A program made the translations under genes and the position numbers. A stretch of 64,000 nucleotides of DNA from assembly GCF_008831285.2 (NCBI RefSeq), contig NC_045149.1, positions 15,278,578-15,342,577 of the forward strand, in the 5' to 3' direction. The notes below the pieces were generated by a model. It worked only from the letters and a program-made list of their open reading frames with translations, did not search any database and had not been told where the DNA came from. This document shows, piece by piece, positions 12,153-21,170 of the stretch (the stretch's first letter is position 1; every line of letters starts with the position of its first letter). This stretch comes from Nymphaea colorata. Lineage: Eukaryota > Streptophyta > Magnoliopsida > Nymphaeales > Nymphaeaceae.

Positions 12153-13340
12153 ATGGGGACGGCTTCGACGGTGGTGGCGTTCCTCCTGCTGGCGTTCCTC
12201 GCCGGGGGGCCGCTCACGGGGGAGGCGCACAACATAACGCGCATCCTGGCGAAATTCCCCAACTTCTCCACCTTCAACCACTACCTGTCCGTCACCCACC
12301 TGGCGGCTGAGATCAACCGGCGCACCACCATCACGGTCTTCGCCGTCGACAACTCCGCCATGGCCGACCTCCTCGCCAAAGACCTCCCCATTGCCTCCAT
12401 CAAGAACGAGCTCAGCCTCCACGTCTGCCTCGACTACTTTGGTGCCAAGAAGCTCCACCAGATCACCAACGGCACCGCCCTCTGCGCCACGCTCTACCAG
12501 GCGACCGGCTCCGCCCCCGGCACCTCCGGGTTCATCAACATCACAGACCTAACAGGCGGAAAGGTCGGGTTTGGCGCCGTCGACAACGGTGATCTGGACG
12601 CTTCTTTCGTCAAGTCCCTCAAGGAGATCCCTTACAACATCTCCGTCATCCAGATCAGCAGCATCCTCAGTTCCCCTGTCGCCGAGGCTCCCGCCCCTTC
12701 CCCGGCAGAGCTCAACCTCACCTCCCTCATGTCCAAGCAGGGGTGCAAAAACTTCGCGGATCTGCTCACCGCCACCGGCGCCGTCAAGACCTACATGGAC
12801 AACGTCGTCGGAGGTCTCACCGTCTTCTGCCCCACCGACGAAGTCATCACCAAGTTCGGCCCCACCTACAAGAACCTCACCAAGAACGAGAAGCAGACGC
12901 TGCTGCTCTACCACGCCGCACCGATCTACCTTCCCATCGCTTCCCTCAAGTCCAACAACGGCCCCCTGAACACCCTCGCCACCAATGGCGCCAGCAACTA
13001 CGCCTTCACGGTTCAGAACCAGGGCGAGGAGGTGACGCTCAGGACAAAGGTGGTGACGGCCAGCATCACGGGCACGCTGTACGACCAGGATCCCGTGGCG
13101 ATCTTCACCATCGACAAGGTGCTCGAGCCGAAGGAGCTGTTCAAGGGCGCCCCAGCGCCTGCGCCGGCTGCGGACTCCCCCGCCCCTTCCTCTTCCGCCG
13201 ACGCCCATTCCTCGTCACCCTCACCCGACAGCCCGGATTCAGCCCCCTCTGATAGCGACACCGCCGACAGCTCGGACAGCATCAAGTTGGTGGCTGGTGG
13301 GAGCTCACTGCTCATGGTGGTGGTCGCCCTTCTTCTCTAG
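12153..13340 (+). CDS. FLA: Fasciclin-like arabinogalactan protein, two FAS1 domains, GPI-anchored
   Basis: A single-exon 395-residue protein. Residues 1-25 are a signal peptide, with cleavage likely between G-E-A and H-N-I-T. The first FAS1 domain (about 26-170) includes the conserved T-V-F-A-V-D-N-S-A-M segment. An A-P-A-P-S-P linker follows, then a second FAS1 domain (about 187-330, T-V-F-C-P-T-D-E-V). Next comes an Ala/Pro/Ser-rich stretch (about 335-375) with many A-P and S-P dipeptides for hydroxyproline-linked arabinogalactan. The protein ends in a hydrophobic tail typical of a GPI-anchor signal. Several N-x-S/T sites (N-I-T, N-F-S, N-G-T, N-L-T) are visible. The order matches the FLA1/2/8/10 group. 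These proteins sit on the outer plasma membrane and in the wall and affect cell adhesion and wall structure. Coding GC is far higher than in nearby genes; the other frames here are shadows. Confidence 0.95.
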   Translation: MGTASTVVAFLLLAFLAGGPLTGEAHNITRILAKFPNFSTFNHYLSVTHLAAEINRRTTITVFAVDNSAMADLLAKDLPIASIKNELSLHVCLDYFGAKKLHQITNGTALCATLYQATGSAPGTSGFINITDLTGGKVGFGAVDNGDLDASFVKSLKEIPYNISVIQISSILSSPVAEAPAPSPAELNLTSLMSKQGCKNFADLLTATGAVKTYMDNVVGGLTVFCPTDEVITKFGPTYKNLTKNEKQTLLLYHAAPIYLPIASLKSNNGPLNTLATNGASNYAFTVQNQGEEVTLRTKVVTASITGTLYDQDPVAIFTIDKVLEPKELFKGAPAPAPAADSPAPSSSADAHSSSPSPDSPDSAPSDSDTADSSDSIKLVAGGSSLLMVVVALLL

Positions 13341-14782
13341 TTTGCTTGATTTTTACCGTCTCTTCCTCTTTTCCAGAGTTACATACTTTCTCTCTCTGTT
13401 CTTTTCAATTTTTTTTTTTTTTTTTACCTTTACGTGTATTTAATGTGGAAATAACTGTCCCTCCCTTTGCCGCTGGTGAAGAGAGTGATGGGAACCGTTA
13501 TTTTGGGGATTTATTTGTTGGGTAGTGTGAATGGGGGCGGTGAGGGTAAGGGGAAGTATCTTTTTGTTCCTGTGTGTTTATTTTAAACTCTTCTTCTTCT
13601 TCTTTTGCTGCTGCTGCTGCTGTAATTTCCTGCTCTTCTTTTTTACTCTTGTGGGTTGTGTTGTTCTGTGCATGTAAAAGAAGAAAACATTGTCGGTGAT
13701 TTACGAGGGTAAAAAAAGCTCTGGTCAATGATCCATCTGCCATTAGCTTCCAGAAACCTCTCATCCGCTTTTGTACTGGCGACAGCTTGTCACTTTGTTA
13801 ATATATTAGCATTTGGTCGGTTTTTTTCTCTCTCCATCGCAACAAGGACAAAAGGATGGGTGAATCATGTTTTGCTGTGACTCAGAGTGGGCCTCAGAGC
13901 CTCGAATTTAAGATCCGGAGCAATTAATGGCTTCTTCAAAGACTTTAAGATCTGTGAACGTGAAGATGTTTTCTTTTTTTCTTCATGTGACAACTTAAAT
14001 TCTGGATGGAAGCTGCTGTTTCTTTGTTTTTTGAAACACATCAACAGACCTTCATGTGTGCCATGAGTATGCGATCGGTTGGTATTTTTTTTTTTTTTAC
14101 TGGAACAAAGATCTTCTATGCGGTAAATATTCACACGGTCCTTGCCTTTGAAGAGACAATGGAGCGGGAAAAAAGATGCCAGCGTATGACAATTAGGCTA
14201 TGTTTGTTTGGTAACCTTTGGTGTGCATAGATCCGGCGTTAATCGTGGATCTTCATCTCTCTCTCTCTCCCCTTGACCGACATGATTTTTTAAATTCATT
14301 TCTTGATGCTCTCAGTCAAATGTCGGCAGTGCTTCTCTCTCAATGAGTTTCCCAGTCCTTCTCCCTCTAACTACTCGTCGCTCTTTTCTGTTCATTAATT
14401 TTCATTTTGTCGATTCTTTCTCTCTCTTCATTCGCTATGGTGGCAAAGGAAGTCCTTTGGTTGAATCCACCAGAACAAGAGGGCATCTAAGGGCTTCGAA
14501 GCCTTGTTTTCCAATTGTAGAGAGAGAAATTGATAGATACGATATCCTTTTGTGTTAGATCTATATGGAATAATCTTGGTCATTCTTTTTTTTTGTTTCA
14601 GCCATTCATTTTGTTCAAGGTAGACAGTTAAGAACGAAACAAACAAAGAGAAAAAGTTGTAAATAAATCATTTAAATATTCTATCTTATTGTTTTCTTTA
14701 TTTTTCTCTCAACCATTAGTTTTGAAAGAAAGAAACAAATGGATGACTAAAATTATTTATGATCTAGCACCTTTTGTACTTA

Positions 14783-14842
14783 TATATATATACATATTAT
14801 ATATGTGTGTGTGTGTGTGCACGCGCACACACACACACACAT
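14783..14842. repeat. (TA)n, then (TG)n and (CA)n forming a near-perfect palindrome
   Basis: A (TA)n tract is followed by (TG)n ending at 14820, a GCACGCGC centre, and (CA)n to 14842. The TG and CA arms can pair with each other, so the tract could form a cruciform or Z-DNA. Confidence 0.85.
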
Positions 14843-15911
14843 GTGCTTTTACAATCAGATCGATTATTTAGATGAATGTGAGCTGCTTCCAATGGTCCTG
14901 CATTAAGAAGAAAAAAGCGACGCAGAAAGACTTCTCCCAAGGGCTTCTTGCATGATCTGGATCCTACCGTCTCCCCTTTAACATGGATTGGCAGATTTGG
15001 AGCTTAAATCTAGGAATCTCACCTCTCTTGTTTGATGGGACTTCGGATCTTTGGCGAGGTTCTTCAATGTCAGGTATAAAATCGGGGACTACCAATTGTC
15101 CGTCCCCTTAGCATTGTAAAACGACCCAAACGAATTGAACAAACAATACCGCTTTACTGGCTTTATTTGGTCGCATCAAAGTGAACCCATGCTCCGCACA
15201 ATTGAGTCCTACTCATTAAACGACGAACATGACTTGTTCAAGTTGAAATATTTTAAGCTCCACTCAACTTCGAGCAGTTCAGTTTTAAGACTGCACAAAT
15301 AAGGAGATTAAGAACTAATATTTCTTACTAACATGCTCCTAATTATCAACATATAAGAACAACACCTCTTGTTGGAAAGCTGAACCTAACGTAACTTTTC
15401 CATGAGCTGCAACACAAACCAACCTTGTTACGTATGTAACATAAATAATATTTGTCTTCTCTAAGATTGAATCTTACATATGATTGTCCTTCTTGATTTG
15501 AAAATGTGACTCCCCCTCAGGTACCTAACTGCTTCGTGTTTAATTCAGAAACTTATTGAATGAGTTGAGGCTTGGGCCAAGCATGTGGCCAGCAAACACT
15601 TACTCTCTAATTGCAATATCTTCTAGAAGTACTTCGGTATTGTTTTCATAAAATATGTATTTATTTGAACGAGATGATTCGCTTTTTAAAGCTCTATTTT
15701 ACTATAGTTTGCTCGCCAAGCTAGTTCTGTTGATTCACAAAATCAATATAGAAGCAAAGATCGAACTATTGACAAGGGCGGGTCGGGCTCGTCGGCTCTC
15801 GGGCCCTGAGGAAGATCATGAACGAAGCCCTCGCAACGACCTGTGAAGCCGCAGATTAGATCTATCTCCATGGCTTCCTTCTCTCGGAGGGAAGACCATG
15901 ACCAATCCCTA

Positions 15912-15958
15912 AAACCCTAAACCCCTAAAATACCTTCACAGAGAGAGAGAGAGAGAGA
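15912..15958 (+). promoter_or_regulatory. Telo-box and (GA)n tract upstream of the PPR gene
   Basis: AAACCCTAA (15912-15920) is a perfect telo-box, followed by a near repeat ACCCCTAAAA and a (GA)n run at about 15940-15958, 84-130 bp before the start codon. Telo-boxes are frequent near transcription starts of plant housekeeping genes. The regulatory role is inferred. Confidence 0.5.
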
Positions 15959-16041
15959 AAGAGGATCAACCAAGCAAAGACATGCTCGGTAATGGCCGAA
16001 ACTCCGATCTCATCCCAACTCATAAACGCGATTCGAGATGA

Positions 16042-17724
16042 ATGGCAGCAACCGTCCTCGCTCGACACCTCCTCCGTCTGAGTCCCCGCATTCTCCCGCA
16101 AAAATTCCTGCTACCCAGGTTTTCTTCTCTATCCAATCGTATTTCTCTCTACCACCCATCTCTCCTCCTGCTTCAATCTTGCCGAACCGTAAAAGAGTTG
16201 AAGCAAATACACGCCCACTTTATCGTCTCCGGCCTCTGCGATCACCCTTTCTCATTGAGCCGATTGATCAAGTGCTCCGCGTCGCCGGATTCTGGCTGTA
16301 TCGATTATGCGCTTTTGATTTTCCGGTATTCCAACTCGCCAGACACGTTCACCTACAACACATTGATCAAAGCTCTCTCCTTGAGCTCGGACCCACGCAG
16401 GTGTGTCGCCTTCTACTACCAGATGCTGGCTGCAGGTGCGATTCCCAATAGTTATACGTTCCCGCCGTTGGCAAATGCTTGCGGCCGCGCAGGCGCTGTT
16501 GGAGATGGGGAGAAGATCCATGGTCAGGCGGTCAAGAATGGGGTTGATGCGATCCTGTTTGTTCAGAACTCTCTTATGCATATGTACTCCTGTTTAGGTC
16601 TGTTGGATTGCACTCGCCAACTGTTCGACGAAATGTCTGAAAGAGATTGCGTTTCTTGGAACACTATGATTGATGCCTACCTTAAGACCAGAAATGTCGA
16701 GCCTGCCAGGAACTTGTTCGATATAATGCCTGAGAGAAATGTGGTGACTTGGAACACTATGATTGGCGGGTACCTGCGAGTTGGTAATCCTGGCTATGCA
16801 TTAAAATTGTTCAGGAAGATGCAATTGACAGACGTGAAGGCCACAGACAGAACAATTGTAAATGCACTCACCGGCTGTGGGAGGTCTGCTAGGTTACTAG
16901 AAGGACGGTCCGTGCATGGGTACTTGGTGAAGAATGACATCGACTTCAGTTTGATAATAGGTACAGCTTTAATGGATATGTATGGAAGATGTGGTCGTCT
17001 GGATTTAGCACATAAATTATTTAGCACAATGCCTAAGAAAAATGTAGTCTCTTGGAACGTGATGATAATGGCTCATGCTACACATGGACATGGCATGGAC
17101 GCAATCACGCTGTTTGAGGAGATGCGGTCGAGTGGTGGAGCAGTCCTACCTGATGAAGTCACGTTTATTGGTGTCCTGTGCGCCTGTGCACACTTAGGGG
17201 CGGCTGACCACGGACAAAGATACTTTGATATGATGAGTCGGGATTATGGTGTTACCCCTTCATTTGCTCATTACTGGTGTTTGGCAAATCTTTATGGAGG
17301 AATTGGTCTTGTTCAGGAGGCTGAGGAAATTATCAAAAGCATGCCAATGGAATCTGAGTCATTCTTATGGGGTGGATTATTAAGCTTTTGTAGGTTTCAT
17401 GGAGATGTAGATCTAGGGGAGAAGATTGCCAAAAAATTGATAGAGTTAGAGCCTTATAATTCAGCACGATACACATTATTGCTGAATGTCTATGCAGTAG
17501 CAGGTAGATGGGAGGATGTTGTGAAATTGAAGGAGACAATGAAGGAACGGGGTTTGAAGAGTTTGACCAGTTGTAGTTTGATTGATTTAAATAACACTGT
17601 GCATGATTTTGTTGCGGGTGACAAATCAAGACCGGAGATGCAGGAGATATATTTGATGATGGATGAAGTTGCTAAGCGGTTGAACTCACCGCCATGTGAT
17701 GGTCAGGCTAAAGTGGAAATTTGA
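16042..17724 (+). CDS. PLS-class pentatricopeptide repeat protein with E/E+ C-terminus
   Basis: An intronless 560-residue protein. The first ~30 residues are rich in Leu, Arg and Ser with no acidic residues, as expected for an organelle targeting peptide. From about 50 onward it is built of P, L and S repeats; diagnostic blocks include K-Q-I-H-A-H-F-I-V-S-G-L, T-F-T-Y-N-T-L-I-K-A, R-D-C-V-S-W-N-T-M-I and N-V-V-S-W-N-V-M-I. The C-terminal ~100 residues carry E and E+ motifs (E-S-F-L-W-G-G-L-L and V-H-D-F-V-A-G-D). There is no DYW deaminase domain. The family binds organellar RNA, and E-class members usually select C-to-U editing sites. The overall plan resembles Arabidopsis At3g51320, but orthology is not shown. 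A decayed copy of its 3' end follows directly. Confidence 0.95.
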   Translation: MAATVLARHLLRLSPRILPQKFLLPRFSSLSNRISLYHPSLLLLQSCRTVKELKQIHAHFIVSGLCDHPFSLSRLIKCSASPDSGCIDYALLIFRYSNSPDTFTYNTLIKALSLSSDPRRCVAFYYQMLAAGAIPNSYTFPPLANACGRAGAVGDGEKIHGQAVKNGVDAILFVQNSLMHMYSCLGLLDCTRQLFDEMSERDCVSWNTMIDAYLKTRNVEPARNLFDIMPERNVVTWNTMIGGYLRVGNPGYALKLFRKMQLTDVKATDRTIVNALTGCGRSARLLEGRSVHGYLVKNDIDFSLIIGTALMDMYGRCGRLDLAHKLFSTMPKKNVVSWNVMIMAHATHGHGMDAITLFEEMRSSGGAVLPDEVTFIGVLCACAHLGAADHGQRYFDMMSRDYGVTPSFAHYWCLANLYGGIGLVQEAEEIIKSMPMESESFLWGGLLSFCRFHGDVDLGEKIAKKLIELEPYNSARYTLLLNVYAVAGRWEDVVKLKETMKERGLKSLTSCSLIDLNNTVHDFVAGDKSRPEMQEIYLMMDEVAKRLNSPPCDGQAKVEI

Positions 17725-17744
17725 GCACACGAACTCCTCTAATG

Positions 17745-17869
17745 GTCATCATTTTATCGCCGGCCACAAATCGAGGCCAGAGACGCAGGAGATCTAATTG
17801 AGAATGGATGAAGCTGCCAACCGATTGAATTCAATGCCCTCTGATGGTTCAGCTTGATGGAATTTTGAG
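17745..17869 (+). pseudogene. Decayed tandem copy of the PPR gene 3' end
   Basis: This segment aligns with 17601-17725 at an offset of 144-145 bp. Shared blocks include ACAAATC, GCAGGAGAT, ATGGATGAAG, TTGAA, TGATGGT and AATTTTGAG. It repeats the part of the gene that encodes the E+ end and the stop. The copy has an in-frame TAA (GATCTAATTG) and several substitutions, so it is noncoding and probably lies in the 3' UTR. Confidence 0.8.
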
Positions 17870-19915
17870 TAAAAGGGGCTGATTAGCAGAAATCAAGTCG
17901 AGAAGTTTGTTGCTTCCTTGATTTCCTGTATACATCTTGGGTGCTTGGAAATCACCTTGTTAAATGTACAATTTATTTATAGGAAGATATCCACCGATTT
18001 TGGGAAACTTGACTAGTCGGTGATATCTTTTTCTTTTTCCAGATGAATAAATTGCCGATGAATTTTTTCTCAGAACAAGAGATACATTGTTGTTTACTAG
18101 TAAAGAAACATTTGTTTGGGCAACTAGAAATGGCTGCTATGTTTGCCTCTGACTTGTTACTGAATGCTTGATATGAAGCTCACTGCATTTCTTGTGAATG
18201 ATATTTTTCGTTCACTTTTCTTGTGATCTTCATATCCATAGGTTATAATATGGTTTCAGGTGACCTAACCGTTGATTGAACTTACTGTCAGTCTTCCTAA
18301 GTGAGCATTTCTTCAATCTGTGTCAGATTGATATTTGGAGACAACAATATTGCTGCAGCTCCAATCAGCTTTTTTGATCCACTTGTACCTGAGCCATTCC
18401 TTATGATGAAGTATTCCTTCATGCCGATGTTTAATCTTTCACTTAAGTTGGAGAAATTTTTTGTGTTGGCAGCTGTTGAACTTTTATTAGCTTCCTTTAG
18501 TTTACAAAGGTAATGCAACTTGTATGGAAGATATTGGACATGCAAAATGTCGCCCATGAAACACAGGTGCCTTTAGGGATTATGCACATGAATTGCTGTC
18601 CCAAAAAATCATTTTTAGGTAATTAAGGTGCTCTCTTATGCAATTAGTTCCAAACATGTATCTGTGATGTACTTGCTGCTATGAGAATCACAGGTAGTAT
18701 ATATTTTATGCATTGTTCACGGATTATCAAGGTTTTAAATGAAGAATCAATCTGTTTCTCTGAAGTAACGATCTCAACTGCTTTGATACGGGGTGTGGTC
18801 TATGGAGGGGAATGATGAAGTTCTGAATTGGCTTTGTTGTTCTGTTTATTTTTGTTTTAGTACTGGTAAAGGACTTTTTCTTCTAAGTACAGTTCATCTT
18901 GTATTCCAAGATTTACTCATCTTTAGCAACCATTTCCATGGTGCTCAGCCCCCATTACAGGCAATTTCTCTAGCTTGCATTATCAAGGTCTCGTGCACAT
19001 TTTTGACACTATTATAATTTCGAACTAGCTAGTTTTGATTGTGCACATTTTCACGTTATTGTTTGAGCTAGCACGGTCTTTACAGGTGCACATTTTTTAG
19101 ACTGTTGTGATACTTTGAGAGAGAAGGCAGGGGAGACCTGCTAATGTTGTCGAGAATCCGCCTAGGCCTCTACTTAGGCTCGCCTAACCTAGGCTTGGCT
19201 GGTTGGTCAAGTTGGTTGTTTCTAGGGGACTTGCCATTTAAACTAATCCAAAGCCATGTAAAGGAAATGGTAAAAGTTAGTACACCAGGCATGGTGGTTC
19301 GGGTTAAGATATCTTAAGTCCAAGAAGCTCTAAAGTGCAATATTGAAGTCGCATCCTTTGTAACGTCACAATAACATTGAGAAAGTTTCTGGTAGACAAG
19401 GTTTGCTAAGCAAGCATGTTTAAATCTCTGCTCTGGCCTGGGCTCAGTATGGAGACTGCTTTAGATATCCGAACAATAGATGCCTCAGATGCCGCTCTTT
19501 TCCATTCAAAAATGCGTAAAATATGTGCCCTCCCATTCTACCAAATTGGTAAAAAGACGAACATATAGAAAAATACAGAAGCAATTTGCTGCGTGACCAA
19601 AACATCGACCTGAGTTTTCAGGCAGTTGCAACCACGTAAATGAACAGATGCATCAACCGATACGGACGTGTAGAAATTTCAATTTAACGGATGCCGTTAC
19701 CATCAGCCTATAATTGTTCCCATTATTGATGAGGCCAGACAGTATCCAACCAAAAGCAACAACCTATTCAGTGCCATGTGCCTGCATTCAGATGACTCTT
19801 TAACCGAAGACACCCAGCACCTGAGAGATTCTAACTGGAGCCCTCACCCATCGCTATCCTTCTTTCAATCTTCACAGACAGACACACACACATGCGTGCA
19901 CGCAGGGACATGCAT

Positions 19916-19949
<34 letters not shown>

Positions 19950-20757
19950 TGAAAACAACCCCATTCATAACAAAAAGAATGTTCTGTATAGCCAGATTAA
20001 CAACCACATTACTGGAAAAATAATGACTCACTTATCTATAGCTGCTATGCACAACTAAACCACCCTTTTATGTACATTTTAATAATTATGATGGAAGTAG
20101 GAATGATCTAAAACCAGAACCTATAAACATGATGACCACATCAGGAGTCTTGACAAGGCTATCAAGTGAATACTCTGATAGCCATGCCCTTGGTGGACTG
20201 CAACAAACTCACTCGATCATAATGTAAAGTAGCTATGCTGATGAGTCGAGGGATTCAGCGACCAACTCAGCCCCTCGGTGATAATACAATAAACCTACTA
20301 CTCTTCAAGAAAGACCCATAATCGCACCGTACAGACCTATATATGGGCCGGTGTCGACTCTCTGCACAATCTGAAACACAAGTGAACACTCTAATGGCGA
20401 GAACTTTGGGCGGGAGACTAAGTCTCCCACTAGGTGCAGCTTTCCATCTAATAAATCAAATAACAAGAAACGACAACAAACACACGCCAAAATAAGAACC
20501 TTTAAGGTAAGAACACTCTTGGGCAGACAGTTTCTATAAGGTAGGATAAGCCTTTGAAGGAAGAAGCAACGGAAGAGTGCAAAGGTTTCCTCATCTTAGA
20601 CTAACAACACGTCCTTGCTGCTGATCACCAATAACCCACGAGAAAGTCATGGAACTCTAAGATTAATCCGCAGCTCTAGACCGTGATGATCATGAAGGTG
20701 TGACACACTGAACAATAAGTTTGGTGGTGATGGAAGATGTTGCTGGCAATTGATCAT
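17870..20757. other. Intergenic region between the convergent PPR and CLE genes
   Basis: PPR (+) and the CLE gene (-) converge here, so both 3' UTRs should lie in it. A (GA)n run occurs at about 19920-19947. A stretch around 19158-19200 repeats CCTAGGC/TAGGCTCGCC units. Small frames such as 18301-18513 have no recognisable domains. Confidence 0.55.
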
Positions 20758-20991
20758 TTACCGATTTGAGATCGGATTCGGGCCGCTCGGAACTTCGTGG
20801 TCACTTGCATTGAACTGGGCAGGTGATGAAGATGAAGGTGAGGCATGGTGGTGGACTGCCATGGACTGAGAAGCAACCGGAGGCTCACCCTGGCTAGCGG
20901 TACCGGAGATGGAAGCCATGGAAGAGCTGAGATGGTCTGAAGGATGAGCTAGGAGAAGAACCAGGACGAGGCCAACAAGAGAAATTGCCAT
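20758..20991 (-). CDS. CLE41/CLE44-like: CLE41/CLE44-type peptide precursor (TDIF)
   Basis: A 77-codon reading frame begins at the ATG on 20989-20991. The frame stays open upstream to about 21045 but has no earlier ATG, so this start is chosen. The first ~20 residues (M-A-I-S-L-V-G-L-V-L-V-L-L-L) are a clear signal peptide. A variable, Ser/His-rich middle follows. The C-terminus is HEVPSGPNPISN (20764-20799) plus one Arg, then TAA. That dodecapeptide is identical to TDIF, the product of Arabidopsis CLE41 and CLE44. TDIF is secreted from phloem, perceived by the PXY/TDR receptor kinase on procambium, promotes vascular stem-cell division and blocks xylem differentiation. The two Pro residues at positions 4 and 7 are normally hydroxylated. 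The precursor is shorter than the Arabidopsis proteins (about 100-112 residues). Confidence 0.93.
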   Translation of the reverse strand: MAISLVGLVLVLLLAHPSDHLSSSMASISGTASQGEPPVASQSMAVHHHASPSSSSPAQFNASDHEVPSGPNPISNR

Positions 20992-21052
20992 ACAGGAAAA
21001 AAGAATGCAGATCAATCCACCCCCCAAGTAACAGCGATGGATCAATATCCAT
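20894..21052 (-). promoter_or_regulatory. Upstream ORF overlapping the CLE start codon
   Basis: An ATG at 21050-21052 opens a 52-codon frame that ends with TAG at 20894-20896, past the CLE start at 20991 and in a different frame. A TATA-like TTATAATT on the minus strand near 21163-21170 would place transcription start upstream of this ATG. If transcribed, the uORF should reduce translation of the TDIF precursor. The transcript start is inferred. Confidence 0.4.
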
Positions 21053-21170
21053 GAACCACAGGAGAGAACCTCCTCTTCCCTCCTTCAAGATGAAGAGAAA
21101 AGGCAGGAAATCTTCGAAAGAGTTTTTAAGTTTGAGGAAAAGTTGCCCAAGGGAGATGGCCAAATTATAA

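Larger units (their letters stand above)
13341..16041. other. Intergenic region between FLA and the PPR gene
   Basis: It starts with the FLA 3' UTR and contains poly-T (about 13410-13425 and 14083-14098) and a CTT/GCT-rich stretch near 13590-13622. A palindromic TG/CA tract lies at 14803-14842. No gene was recognised; the short frames are not protein-like. Confidence 0.6.

Noticed and set aside
12549-13208. Overlapping frames of 100-219 codons on both strands inside FLA
   Set aside because: They are shadows of the GC-rich FLA frame, which alone shows a signal peptide, FAS1 domains and a GPI tail.
20992-21045. N-terminal extension of the CLE precursor
   Set aside because: The first codon of the longer frame is TTG, not ATG; the signal peptide begins at the ATG on 20991.
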